A stretch of 64,000 nucleotides of DNA from Laburnicola sp. R22_1 (GCA_014281115.1 JACONQ010000004.1:1798001-1862000); one strand, 5' to 3'; positions 44,100-57,500 are shown, numbered from the stretch's first letter. Notes: generated from the letters alone by a model not told the origin. Made by a program: numbers and translations.

Positions 44100-45502
44100 T
44101 AGGGTTGCGGGTTGTGTAGCTGGTTGTAGGCCTTTTGTCCAGCGCAGCGGAGGGTGGCCAGCTTACGGCGGGTAGGTCTTATGATCCTGCCGCTCACTCG
44201 CCTAGGCTTTACTAGGCAGGTCGGATCGTTAGTAGCATGTGAACTATAGCAATTAGGGCACTGTAGCTTATGAGCGCAGTTGTCACCTATAGAGCCTTTG
44301 TGCTCGCTCTGTTTTATGCCGCAGTTGCGGTAGTAGGGCGCGCAGGTGCAACGCGCTGCGTTGCAGTATCCCTGGCAGCTAGGGTCATATCGCTTAATTG
44401 CGCGTTTCTTGACAATTTCGCGGGATAAGTCGCTAACGCCAAAGAGTTAGAAAGGTGTTACTAGCTTCTTAAAGGACACCACGTAGGTAGTGTGCCTATA
44501 TTAGTTTAGGCCGTGCCTAGAGGGCTAGCAGTTTACTAGGCGAGTCAAGGTCTGTGTAAAAGCCTCTTCCGCGATTATTTCTAGGGTGTATAGGACTTCT
44601 TATCCTAACAGCGAGTGGTAGCTGCTAGGCACCCTAGGGACAGCGTAGTTGGTCCAGCGTGTGGGAAACTCTGCGCTGTTGCCATTAATAGAGCGGATTA
44701 TTAGTTCCTTCTTTTCTTGTTCTATAAGTTGTTGTTGTATAGCCTTGGAGGCTGGCGTAATAGCCTAGCCTATTCGGGTCCTTATGGCTATAGGGATGTC
44801 GCTAATATCAAGTCTTATAGCGTTGCAGATTGCCTTTCGCACAGCGAAGGCAGAGGTCTGTCTGAGCCTGTTAGCTAGATTTAAGACAGTGAGCAAGATC
44901 CATAGGTCTGCTGCTTGTCTAGGGGGCTGCTGTCGCTTAACAGCGGCTGTGGCCCTTTTGCTGTTAGTTGTTGTGTGCCCGCTGTCCCCGTGATAGGAGG
45001 CGGATGCTACGCTTGCCTATGTCTTCTAAGGCTGGGCGGCAAGGCTGCTATCACTGTCCATAGTGTAGGCTGTGGTTGTCGAGTTGTAGCTGGTCCTTAC
45101 TAAATTAGGGCGAAGGCTTAGCGCAGTAGTAGAGTTTTTTAGCGCCTGTATAACGCGGTTGCGGAGGGCGATAGCAGCCGCTAGCTCCTCCAGGCGCTTA
45201 AATTTGGCGAGGCAGTGGTCAACAGCATTAGCTATTGCCATTACTATCTTTTCCTAGGTCTCTGCCGCCTTGCGGGTGGCCGTAAGGTAGGAGTTAAGGA
45301 CACTGGCTGCAGTTTCTGTGTCAGCAGGGCGGACAGGCACGCCTCCACTAAAGGAGAGGCGTCTAGGAGGGCGAATATCGGACTGTTGGCGCTTCCTTGT
45401 GGCGTGCTGGAGGTTATTCTGTTGCGCAGACTTAAGGTCTGGTGGGCGGGTCGCTGTAGAGGTCCCTAGAGGGGGCCTCTGAGGCGTCTCCATTGCTATC
45501 AT
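44100..45502 (-). pseudogene. LINE ORF1 (gag-like, zinc knuckle)
   Basis: Starts at ATG 45500-45502 (or 45491-45493), Arg/Pro/Ser-rich, helical region around LAAAIALRNRVIQALKN, and a Cys/His cluster near 44200-44400 (CxxxxCxCAPYYRNC...CPNC type) suggesting CCHC knuckles for RNA binding. In-frame stops make it non-functional. Confidence 0.7.
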
Positions 45503-45628
45503 CAAACCACCGCACGCGTGCGGTGCCTGAAGATGGCTAGGAGTGGTATTTAGATGAAACTGAGATAATGAGATAGAAAACTAGGCAGTTTTGACCACTT
45601 TCTCAAAATTTCAAAAGTTGATGATGGT

Positions 45629-47487
45629 GACCAGGCTAGCATAGTCACTGCGGTGGGTTAGATCAGTTCGGGCTGGTGGCACCGATGTGTCATATGAGAA
45701 CTTACGGGATGTTACTAAGATGAATCCGGTCGTAAACGCTTGGATACAATGGGTTTCTGTCAACCAAAAGCCCACAACGGATATCTTCCATGAGCCGGTT
45801 GATGTCACCGATGCGTGTCTCGAGAGTGATACGCTCTTTGAACACGGACAAGGCTTCTGCAACAACGACAAAGTACTTGCTAGCGTAGTCAAATAAGCTT
45901 TGCGCCTTACGGGCCTTAGACTTTAAGGTCCCCATTTCCTGTTCCCAAGTTGAAATACTCTGGAATGTGTCCGCAAGGTCGAAAGGGTTGAATTGGGTAT
46001 TAGACAGATCGTCGACGGGCTGCTGTCGAATCCACTTCATGTCTAGCAACGTGACATTGGGCTTCCAGGTATCGGCCAGATAATCGCGAAGCTCCTTGTC
46101 TCGATTGGAGGATCTCGGCTGCTTCAAAAGTGCCTCGAGACGAGTATCAATTGATTCAGATGGAGGATGAAGGAAGCCGCATGCTTGATAGTCCTTAAAC
46201 TCATCCATGCATTCGGGAGGAGCTGCTGTGGCATCTGTATGCGGATCTCCAGGACTATTATATACACTCATGAAATCCTTTGTGCAGTATTCTTGAGCAA
46301 CTTCAACTTGCCACATCTTGAGCCCTTCGATGATCGCGTTGCGGTCTTTCTGCTGTATATCGATCCACTTGGGGAATGGCTGGGTACCTTCTAAGCCAGC
46401 AATAACGCTTGCGATGGTCTGCTGTAGACGGCGGAACACTTCGGGGGGCATAATCTGTGCGTCGTAGAGATAGAATATCGTTGCAAGCGTGCGTAACCCT
46501 TCGCTTGTCATTGCGGACTCTTTGGCGGCTTTGTTTGCTGGGCGTTTCAAGGCCAAGTTTTCCAAAAGAACAAGTACTAGAAGACAGCGGGCTAGTGCCT
46601 CGGGTTTGATGTCGTTCAGCGTGAAGTGGTATTTCCCGGCGGTCGGTCTGAGACTCTCGGTATATCTCATTGTGACCAGTGTCTGAAACAGGTGACGAGC
46701 GTCTCCGAGGCCGCCGAAGAGGAAGGCAAACGATTGATCTTTGTGACTATGTTCTGACAAGAGTGCATCGAAGATTGAGTTCGCATCATCATGCCCTGCA
46801 AGTTAGGTTGGTGGTTAGCGTATCTTCTGCATGGATTACAGCACTAGGACAAAAGTCTGAGTACTGTGTGTTCACTCCAGTATAGGCGACACGAGGCTTC
46901 AATGTGCTCAGACTTTCGTCTTATAGCTGTAGGTATCTTGAAGTAACTTACCAACGACGTAGAATTCATCGACACGCGATAGGTATGGCTTGTGATGAGG
47001 AAGGGCTCTAACGCTCTGCTGTTGTTCTTCCCAACGCCGCTTCTTGCACTTCTCCGAAAGAATGCCAAGTGCAGCCACTTCTTCCAGCTGTTTGCGTTCC
47101 GTCCTCTCATTCATCCTCTTAGTAGCCTCCATCACTTCATCGTACTGTTTCAGATGCAGACGTGCCTTGATGAGACGCATAAATACTTTGTTCGCATCTA
47201 CGCCTTGTTGGCCGGGTATCGCTTCCAACGCTTTTGCTGCGGCCCGCGCTGCTAATTCATACCTCCCAAGCTCGAAATAGACAGCAGAAATATTCCACGA
47301 GGGTTTCCAGTCGTTCGCGTCCAGGTCTGCGGCTCGCTTATATGACTTCAGGGCTGTGTGGATTAGCACATCGAAGAGAATCTTATGGGATATTGCACAT
47401 ACCTTGGCTGAATTCTTTCTTCAAAAAGAAAGAATTGCCCTCTTTCCTTGCTCGGTTGGAGCTCTCCGTGTCGGATTGACTCGCCAT
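45629..47487 (-). pseudogene. DUF4470/TPR protein, 5' part of split gene
   Basis: Exons 47403-47487 (ATG at 47485-47487), 46952-47353, 45706-46795 and the first 19 nt of exon 4 (45629-45647), with GT-AG introns of 49, 156 and 58 bp. Residues about 1-110 are TPR-like (ALKSYKRAADLDANDWKPSW, YELAARAAAKALEAIPGQQG), followed by the DUF4470 signature FLFGGLGDARHLFQTL and YHFTLNDIKPEALARCLLVL. This exon 4 start, PDYASLV, joins exactly to HYLYCIPLL at 39388 once the LINE and one target copy are ignored. About 905 residues in all. DUF4470 proteins are fungal and uncharacterised, often with MYND fingers. No stops in this half. Confidence 0.88.
46837..46895 (+). repeat. Dispersed ~58-bp repeat, copy 2, inside an intron
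   Basis: Reads TTACAGCACTAGGACAAAAG then TCTGAGTACTGTGTGTTCAC and ATAGGCGACACGAGG. It lies in the unusually long 156-bp intron 46796-46951. AAAGTCTGAGTAC here and GTGCTCAGACTTT just after (46905-46917) can form a hairpin. Confidence 0.55.
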
Positions 47488-47499
47488 GGCTCAATTCAC

Positions 47500-48240
47500 T
47501 AAGAAAACAACCAACACCAGCAACCAAGAATGAAAGCGGCGTCGCGGCAAAGACAACGCGAGCTCCTCGTACGAGATGAAAGCAACGCGACACATGTGTA
47601 CGATGGAATTGGATAGTACTTGAAGACGGAACGGGAAGACGTGGATGCTCAGCAAGATGGCCGGTGATGGGTGATGGGTGGTCAGAGACTTCCTTTGCAC
47701 CTGCTAGTAATTCTGTTAATTAGAGTGTTGAATGGGCTCTACAGCTAGCTATACAGACATCGATATCTAATACTCTATATTAGCAAGTGTAAAGGGTGTA
47801 TAGGATAATTGTATAAGAAAAAGAAATAATATAATAGAACTAACTTAGTACTAATTGCTTATTTTTAAAGAGGGTGTAGATAGAAAGAAGAAGATTCTAT
47901 AGCACGTAGGCTATAGTATATAGGCATTATATAATTCTTATGTAATACTATTATATAGCAATATTAAAACCTTAACACTCTTAGGTGCTCTTACCTATAT
48001 AGTATATAGACACTAGCAACTTTTTATTTCAAAGTTACTATTAGTAGTTCTCTCTTCCTCTACACAAACTATCTACTTACTAATATTTATTTTATTTATT
48101 TATTATTTCCCTATCTATATGCCTCCTACTCTAGCTAGTCTACTCTAGTTAGTAAAAAGATTCTATTAACTATTTATTATACTTTATTACTATATATTAG
48201 AGGCGCAATTAGGCTTATTAGTAGTAAAGTAGCAGTTTAG
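47500..48240. other. AT-rich RIP-like DNA, no gene
   Basis: Upstream region of the DUF4470 gene grading into AT-rich sequence from about 47710. No recognisable domain; probably older transposon debris into which the copia element inserted. Confidence 0.5.
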
Positions 48241-48245
48241 CTAAT

Positions 48246-48404
48246 TGTCAGATTAGAGCCGTGTTGCCGAACAAGGGCACGTGGTCGGCTCCACCCTCTA
48301 AATTAGACCTCGAGCGAACTAGTCACGAATACACAATAACTGTTCATCCATCTCATCCATCAGACCCCCCATCTCAATGAGTTCAAATAGTGCTTAAATC
48401 TGAC
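48246..48404 (+). repeat. Copia 5' LTR
   Basis: Direct repeat of 53259-53418, with terminal TGT..ACA and only a handful of differences. Confidence 0.93.
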
Positions 48405-48499
48405 AATTAAGAGTCTCACTGCCTCAATCGACCCTAAGAAAAGATAATGTCGCTGTTAACGCTCCGCGACTCAACAATCGTGTTAACCGATTACACCAA

Positions 48500-51400
48500 C
48501 TATACACCATAGCTACAGCAGCTAAAAGCGCGATGCGAGCCAATAGATATATGGCCCATTATCAATTCAGATAGAGCCAAACTCCCACGCAAAAAGCCGA
48601 CACCGCCATCGCCGCCAGAAATAGCGAGTTACCAGCTAATTATCCGCGTAAACAACAATAATCAACAAAACCCTCTAACGCGCCTATTAGAGCTATCAAA
48701 CTCAGGCCTTAAGGCATATAAGGAGGACATTAAGTTCTACAAGATATAGCTTAAGGACTACAAGATATAGCTTAAGGACTACAAGATTAAGGATAAGGAA
48801 TACTAAGAGGAGAGAACAAGTCTTAAGAAAGTAGTTATCTACATCTAATTAACTATGTTGTAACACCTATAATATAACTGCTGTAAGCATAAAGAGCAGA
48901 TCTGGCAATAGATTAAATCTCTAACGCAGATAGTAGGCGTTAATAGGGAAGACGAGTGGGATAGAGCAAGAGCACGATACCTACAGGCTCTTAAGCCGAT
49001 AAGACAACCCTTAAACTGGGATACCTAGCTAACTAAGTATAATTAGGCGGCTATAGAAGCAGAGACAAACAATGTCGCTAAAGTACAATTAATTTATAAT
49101 ACTATAAAGGACTTCCTAACTATAATTATAAAGGCTGCCCCTACCTAGGGCGTGTCCTTTTAAGAAACTAGACGCTAAGACATAGATATAATAAGGAAGG
49201 AGATAATAAAACGCTTCTAAGAATATATAGCAATACTCCACCTAATTAAGGGCAAATAGCATAGGGGCGCCTTTGCTGCTAGTGAGCTATCTCTTGCTAC
49301 TAGTGGTACATCCACCCTGGGCACTAATAGGGACGCCTCTTACGCTGCTAAAGACGCGCCATCTTCTACAAATAACTAACGTGGACAGGGGAGACCTTAA
49401 TAAAAACAATCCTTTAGTTAAAGTACTATATCTAAGCAGTTCTTAATAGAGGATATAATAGTAGTTAAAGGCAGAAAATACCCTGCTTGTGGATAAAGGC
49501 ATAGTCTAAAAGACTGCTTCTACGCATATCTAGAATATGCACTAGAGTGGTTTAGGCCATAACCTGGCTTTACAGATATAGTACAATATAGGATTAGAAA
49601 TAATTTAGATCTATAAGAGGAGATAAGGAAGGTAAAGAGAGTAAGGTCTTAAACCCCACAAATTAAGAATTTACATACCCCTACTCCTAAGATTAATAAT
49701 AATTAACTAGATAGACGGAAAATTTCTACTATCTAAGCCAGCTTTAATGCGGCATTATATTAATCTAATTCTACGAGCTACCTACTACAATACTCCTTAA
49801 TCCTTAATTTAGGCACCACCTACTACATTACAAATAACCTTAATCGATTTGTCTTATTTCGCCCTCTATTGCCTGGAGACTTTATATAGGCTAGAAATAC
49901 ACAAATATAGGTTAAAGGATATGGCATAGTTTACCTTAAACTAAAGGGCCCGGCTGGACAGTGGATACTACGCCTTAATAATGTAGCCTATTGCCCAGAC
50001 CTTCTATACAACCTAGTGTCTTTTAGGATACTACAGCGTTAAGGGCTATAGTGGGATACTAAATTAGAACCTACAAGCCTAAAGCGAGTAGACAATATAG
50101 TTATTGCTAAACTATAAGAGCTCTATAACTAATAGGTTCTAGAATACTAACTAGAACTAATAGAACAGGCAACCTTCCACACCTATAGGATTACCTCACG
50201 CACTAAGAGATTCCCGCAAAAGGCAGACGCACTGCGATGGCATAAGCGACTAGGGCATCTAGGCCCTAGTGCTCTTAAGCACCTAGGGCAGCAATCTAAG
50301 AGGGTGCGGATTAAAGGCATCACCATAGTATAGTGCGACGCCTACAGACGAGCCAAATCTAAGAGGTTAATTCGCCGAACACCACAACCTATTAATAAAG
50401 GACTAGGAGAATAAGTCGCAATAGACTTCCATAGCTACAAGGATGGCAGCTTAACAAAAGAGAAGAGCTAAATACTAATTACTAATTAATACTTAGGACT
50501 AATGTGGGATTTCTACTTTAAGGACAATCGCACAGCTTAATCTATTATCTAAACTTTAACCACTTTTATAACGTTTATTAAGAACTAATTCAATCTTTTA
50601 GTTTAGGTAATTAAAGCGGATAACGAAATATTTATAGTTAAACTAGAAGTTAATTGCTAGTGCATAGCCTAGAGGATTACAATTAAGCCTTTAGCACCTA
50701 ACACACAAGTATAGAATAGGGAAGCTAAATGCTTAGAGGGTGTAATAAAAGACAAAGCCCGGGCAATGCGACTTAATGCTAACCTACTATAGAAGATGTA
50801 GCTAGAGATTACTTAGTTAGCTGTCTACCTCTATAATTAAACGCCAAACTATACGAATTACTAGAGAACACTATACAAAGTCTTCTTTACAATAGTAGCC
50901 TTCTAGAATAGAGTGGTTATAGTACTACAAAAGCTAGATTAAACCTATCTTAAGGTATATGGGTGCAAAGCTTTTGTAATAACAGATAATACCCACTATG
51001 GCAAGAGTAGGCTATAACGCCTCGACCTAAAGGCGTGGATTAGATATCTAGTAGGATACTAATTCTTCAACATCTTTTAGATATGGATACCCTTGCTTAG
51101 GAAAGTAATTAGCACCCGGGATGTAATATTTAACAAAGACAGCATCTTTAGCAGAAAGACAGAGGACCTTATAGATAACCTTATACATAATACCCTTAAA
51201 GAGATTGCCGCATAGGTCTAATTAGTTAAACTACTATCTATAGCTAAACTAGCTAAACTAGAGACAGAGTTGTTCTATAAAGATAAGACGATTTAAGATA
51301 ACCTGCAGGATAAAGACTAGCCTGGATATTAATAAGGTAGGAAAGTAAACTATACTTATCCCACTCCGCTAATTATACTACTACTAGTAACACTCCTTGC

Positions 51401-53215
51401 ATAATTACTAGTAGAGGAAGACAAAGGAAAAGACTACTAACCCTTATTATTAACAATATGCCTATGGGCTGTAGCATTTATAGCTGGCACTAAAGCGGGA
51501 AACGCAGGGAACTTTAATAGGAAAATATTAGATAAGGCGCAGTTAAAAAGATTGCTCTCTAAAGGATTAAAGCTATATAGGAGCCAATTGCCTATGCCAC
51601 CTTTCTAACACAATAAGCTTAAAGAACATCCACTGTGCGATATGTTTAAGAAAGCTAAGAAATAGCACCTAAATAGTCACTAGGATATGAGATCCTAGAC
51701 CGAGATACTAGTTAAAACAATTAAGCTAACTAGAGAACAGATCCTTAACTATATATAGATATACACCTATAAGTTTAATAAATATTACTAACTTAAGAAG
51801 TGCAAAGCACGCCTCGTTATTTGTAATAATTAATAGAGAAATATTACGTTATAAGATACATATGCAGCAATATTGGCCAGACAATTATTTCGCATGCTTA
51901 TGGCGATTGCGGCACAATTTAACCTAGAGCTCCTTTAATATAACATTACGAATGCCTTTATTTATGCAAAGATTAACCGAGATATATATATAAGGATGCT
52001 ACGAGGCTATAATAAACCTAGGACAATTCTGAAGCTTAATAAGGCGCTATACGAACTCTAGATCTCACTACTACTCTGACAGAGAGAGTTTACTTTAACA
52101 CTACGAGGCTTAGGCCTTATTAGTATACCCTATAAACCTTACTATATAATTAAACAAGGCGTAATTATCTTCTTCTACGTAGATAATATTATTATTGCCT
52201 ATAAATAGGAGTATAAACCCTAGGCTAAGCTAGTTATTAAGCAGATATAAGAAAAGTACACCCTTATAGAAGGAAAAGATCTCTAATAGTTTCTAGGGGT
52301 CGAGATTCTTAGGAACCGCACGCAGTAAAAGATCTGACTCTTATAAGCGTTATATATTAACAAGATCGCCAGGCTAGTTAATAATCAAAGCCTTAGGCAT
52401 AATACCCTAATAAGTAGTATTAAGCTTACTTTATAATTAGGCTTTGCTAGTTTATCTAAGATTAATAGATACTAACGTAAGATCGGATCGATCCTATTTG
52501 CTGTAGTTACTACCTAGCCAGACACTGCTTTTACGTCCTCCTAATTAGTATAATTTCTTACTAATCCTAGCAGCCAATATTAAGATGCCGCTAATTAAGT
52601 CCTACTATACCTCTAAGAAACGCACACAAGGGCGTTATAACTAGGTGGAGAAGATAGTTTTAAGGTAGCAAGTAATGCCTTGTTTGTAGATAATACACTA
52701 GACTAAAAGAGTTCTTAAGGACATATTATTAAACTGTTTAGTAGGCTGATTATGTAGAAAGCAAGCAAGTAAGATACTATTACCACATCTACTCCTAAAG
52801 CCGAGCTACTAGCCCTCTTATAGGTAGCCAAGGAGGCACTATTTATATTACGCCTACTTAATAAGCTTTAGGTTAAGCTCGCAGATTAAACGATTACTAT
52901 TAAGTGTAACAACTAGTAGACAATACAGCTTGTTACTAAGGAGACTACGCAGCTTAATACTAAACTCTGCCATATGGATGTTTATAACTATTAGTTAAGG
53001 CAAAAGGTAGCGTAAGGAAGGATTAGAGTTACCTACACTTAGTCAAACGAAATAATAGCTAATATGCTTATAAAGGCCCTTTCTGTTAATAAATAGAGCA
53101 AATTTCTAGATTAACTAGGACTTATTAATGTGGCAGAGGATCTTAATAGAAAGGAGGTACAAATTAACGAGCTAGAACAAAGGATAGAGGCTATTACTCT
53201 AGAATAAAGGATGGC
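48500..53215 (+). pseudogene. Copia gag-pol remnant
   Basis: Reading through stops: a gag-like part, GAG-preintegrase (about 50220-50330, KRLGHLGPSALKHLG), integrase core (about 50400-51200, ending with VIFNKDSIFS), reverse transcriptase (about 51830-52350, LYNITNAFIYAKI; FYVDNIIIAYK where copia has YVDD) and RNase H (about 52680-53100, KAELLALLQVAKEALFILRL). Stops every 10-30 codons. Confidence 0.88.
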
Positions 53216-53258
53216 TACAAGGGGTCCAGCTTAAGGATAAGCCTAAGCTAAGGGGGTG

Positions 53259-53418
53259 TGTTAGATTAGAGCCGTGTTGCCGAACAAGGGCACGTGGTCG
53301 GCTCCACCCTCTAAATTAGACCTCGAGCGAACAAGTCACGAACACACAATAACTGTTCATCCATCTTATCTATTAGACTCCCCATCTTAATAAACTTAAA
53401 TAGTGCTTAAATCTAACA
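53259..53418 (+). repeat. Copia 3' LTR
   Basis: Partner of 48246-48404; changes relative to it (for example GTTAGA for GTCAGA, TCTAACA for TCTGACA) are RIP-type transitions. Confidence 0.93.
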
Positions 53419-54559
53419 CTAATAGTAGTTAAAAGTAAAATTATATAGTTAATAATAAGATTGTAGCAATAATATATCATTTATATAGAGTTTTTTTACT
53501 TAGTTTATTCCTTATATAATAAGTAGACCTATTTATCTTATTTATTTAGGCAGTAATATTAGGCAATTATATAATATTAAATAAGAGGAAAATAAACGCT
53601 AGTAAGAGGTAGGAATTAAGGCTCTAAATAGAAGGAAGAGGTATATAAGGTAGGCTTTTCTTTCTTTATTCTTTTCTCTTTTATTCTCTACTTTAAACAT
53701 CTCTCTATATGTGTTTCTTCTCTCTAGCTTTTTTTCTTTTTTATTAAGCTAATTCCCTATTTTATATAGTGCTAAACTATGCCTTTTATTATATAATATC
53801 TTATCTTTATATAGTGCTAACTTACTATAGATAATAGCACTTATACTAGCTAGTAACTAAGTTAGCTTTCCTAGCTTTAATCTTATTATACGTAATTTTC
53901 TAGATAGAAAAATATATATTACCCTTTTACTAGTTTCTATATAAACTATATATTCTTCTAGAATATCTTTATTAATAGAAATTTTCTTATTCCTTATAGG
54001 TTTACTTTTATATAGATACTAACTTTAAAATAGGCTTAAGAACTAATTATTATATATATATCTTTATATAATATTAATATTATTTTTCTAGCTAGTATAA
54101 ACCTATATTTATAGGCTGCTAAGATTATTTAGCGTAAAGAATATTTCTATACACTATTAGTCTAGTTGCGTAATTACCTTAGGGGCACTTTATACGCCTA
54201 CTACTATAGTAGTATAACTAGGCCTAGGCCCTTTACTAAGTACCGCACACTAGTAGGCTTTTAGGTAGAATTATATAGTTCTTATATATAGTAGAGCTAT
54301 AGTGCTAGGTACAATTATTGCATAGGATAGAACTAGAGTAATAGGATAGATAATACTAAATATTATCTATTAATACTAAAATAAAAAGACTCTTCTCTAA
54401 ATAAATATATATTATATCTCTTCTCTTTATATGCAAATAGTAGATAGAAAAATACATATTGTAGAGTAATATATGCGGATAGAAAGAATTAAATAAATAT
54501 ATTATATAAAATAATAAGTAAATAATAAGGAAGTAGTTTTATATAAAGGATAGGAAGAG

Positions 54560-57500
54560 CTTATATAGGTAGGCTTAAGGCGATTTACTAATACTTTAAT
54601 AGTAATTATAAAGGTGTTACTAGAGATTAAGAACTCTAAAGTCTAGTTTAGGACCTTCTTTATATAGGTATTAGTAAGGTTATCCTTTCTATTAATCTAT
54701 CTAATTTTAAAGATTTTGCAGTTCTTATACAATTTGCAAAGTAATATAATATTAATTATAAGGCGCTTCTTATTTATAGTTCCTAGTTATACAAGGTAGT
54801 TATAAAAAGACTTTAAATTTATATAGATAACTATAGAAATTAGTAGTAAACTAAGCGTGCGTATAATCTTCTAGAGGGTTATGCTAATAGCAATAGTATT
54901 ATTAAAGCCTCCTACTATACTATATAGCTCGCTAGCAAAAACGCTCCTTATTACTCTTTTATACTTAGTTAAATTCTAGTATATAATATTTGCTAGGATG
55001 TTAAAGTTGTTACTATTACCTATATAATACTTATTATCTAGAGTAATTAGAAATTCTAGCTATAAGCTTAGGTTCTTATTATTAGTAAATAAACTATTAG
55101 TAAAGATAAACAGCTTTATATAATAGAGATCTAATAGTATAAAAATAAGACTACGCTTACTATTATTAATCTACTATTAGATTTATATATTTAATGCCTT
55201 AGTATCGTTATATAAGAGTAATATAGTCTAAGTAGAAATAGACAAATTAAATGCAGCTTCTAGTTAGCATATAGATATAATATAGGCGCCTCTTATACGC
55301 TGCTCTATATACCTCTAAGTAGTATTCTTATCTTTTAGATTAATTATATAAAGGCCCTTTGCTTAACCTTTCTATATGGCATTATATTAACTATCTAGGG
55401 GTAGCACGACAAAGGCTTTCATCTCAAATAACATGACAAAAAAAGCAGAGCCCTCTGCTTAGTAATTAAAAAGAGCGTAAAAAAGGTAGTGATCACAAAA
55501 AAAGCGCGTTCGAACTGCTAAGCGAGCTTAACCTTTCTATATAAGAACTATAGTATTATATATAAGCTAAATTCTTCTACTATTAAACTTAATAGGTTAG
55601 TCTTTAGTAAGGATAGTCTTATTCTTTACATAGAAGGCTACTTTTTTTAGCTCTTCTTCTTCTCTTTATATAAAGTTCTTATTAACAATGCTAAGGATAT
55701 TATTTGTCTAAAGGCTAGTAATTCTAAAGGTATATTCTTCTTTATTAGTAATAAGTAGATATAGGTTATATAACAAAGTCTTTATGCTAAGTTTCTCTTT
55801 ATAGTAGTTATAGTAGGTCTTAAACTAGTAAAGACCTAATTTAGCTACGCTTATAGAGTAGTTATATAATATAAAAGATTATATCATATAGAAAGTTTAT
55901 ATATAATTTCTTAGGTAGTTTAGTATAAAGTATATACTAGTAGTTTAGTTTATTAGTAGACTAATTATAGGCCTAAGTAATATCTTATAGTTTAAAATAT
56001 ATTCTATATATTGTCTAAAGGCTTACTCTAAATATAAAAAGTAGGCGCTAGCTTATCCTTTAGATAGTAGGTAATTATAAGAAATTTATTCTTCTCCTTA
56101 TTAGAGTAGCTAGCAAACATAAGGCAGAATTTATTATATAGTTAAGTAGTCTTACCCTTAACTTCTTATATAAGGTAGAGGTTAAAGAGTCTACCCTTAT
56201 ACTTAGATAGGTTAAAAAAGAATTTTAAATATACTATTAGTAATAAGAGCGTCTATCTCTATATAGTCTAACTTTTTAAAAGGTGCTTTAGGTATTATAA
56301 TTATATCTTTTGTATAAAGCTTTAGAGATAGTTCCTAATTGCTTATCTCCTTTTAAAAAAATACAGTATTCTTCCTTAAGCAGTCTCTCCTCCTCTTCTC
56401 TAGAGGATTCCTTTATATAAAGGTAATATTATCTACTTTATATAATAATAGAAGAGTGTAATCTTCTTTATAATAGTATAGCTTAACTTATATATAGCAA
56501 AACTTTACTAGACTATTTCCTAAATTAAAGATTATATCTCTATTCTTAATACTTTTAATTTTATATAGGCCTATCTATCTACCTTTCTCTCTTTAGACTA
56601 TAACCTTAGATCTAAGTAGGAGCTTAAGGACTTTATATACTACTAATAGACTATTATAGGTATTTAGCGCACAATTAATATTACTCTTATTCTTATTCTT
56701 TTATAATATTTTTATTACCTTTTATATAGCATTTATATATATAATAATATTAGGTAATAGAAAAGAATCTATACTAATTTTAGAATATGCGCTAAAGACT
56801 AGTAGTATAGGTATAAGGCTATCTAGGCCTATAGTATTATTAATAGCTTTAATAGCTATTTAGAGAATATTCTTCTTATTTATATAATCTTTTAGTTTAG
56901 CCTTAAGAATATTAAAGGCTTTATAGAGAGGTGCGTGTAAACGCTTAACCTTCCCTATTACCTAATATATTTCTATAGGCATCTGCCTATAGGTTATACT
57001 AATAATTTTTATATAGTTCCTAAACTTATTTAATATAAAGTTTATACCTAGGTTATATATAATATAGTTAGGTAGATCTTAGTAGATATTAGTTCAATAT
57101 CTATAAAGGACTTCCTACATATTTTATATAGATATTAATTTTAAGAAGATTGCAGCTTAAAATAATATATCTATATCTATAATATATAGTGCGTCTCTAG
57201 TTCTAATATATATAATATTAATAATAATCTTATAGTTAAAGTAGGTGTTATTCTTAATAGTAAACTTAAAGTAATGTAGGACTTATTTATATACTTAATA
57301 GTAGTAGTAAAACTTTTAAATTTTATTTAGTATAGTAGCATCTACTTTATAGCTAGTATTAGTAAGTTCTTTCTAAAGTTTTTTTATATAGAGATATCTA
57401 AATTATTAATAATATTAATAGAGTTCTTATTTAGTAAAAAAATATAGTTTCTTCCTTGCTATTATTAAAGAAAGAGTGTCCCTATTTATATATAATAGGT

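Larger units (their letters stand above)
39406..45628 (-). mobile_element. Tad1-type LINE (non-LTR retrotransposon), RIP-decayed
   Basis: A 6223-bp insertion in exon 4 of the DUF4470 gene, bounded by an exact 17-bp target duplication GACCAGGCTAGCATAGT (39389-39405 and 45629-45645). Transcribed on the minus strand: 5' end near 45628, ORF1 from about 45502, ORF2 with endonuclease, reverse transcriptase and RNase H, and a 3' tail of (ACT)n microsatellite next to the target copy at 39402-39430. Domain order and the RNase H point to the fungal Tad1/I group. Many TAG/TAA stops. Confidence 0.93.
48246..53418 (+). mobile_element. Ty1/copia LTR retrotransposon, complete but RIP-inactivated
   Basis: LTRs at 48246-48404 (159 bp, TGTCAG...CTGACA) and 53259-53418 (160 bp, TGTTAG...CTAACA), 5-bp target duplication CTAAT at 48241-48245 and 53419-53423, and a polypurine run (AAGCTAAGGGGG) before the 3' LTR. 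The 5173-bp element is in plus orientation. LTR differences are nearly all C-to-T/G-to-A. The LTRs lie in much less AT-rich sequence at their cores (GAGCCGTGTTGCCGAACAAG) than the interior. Confidence 0.95.
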
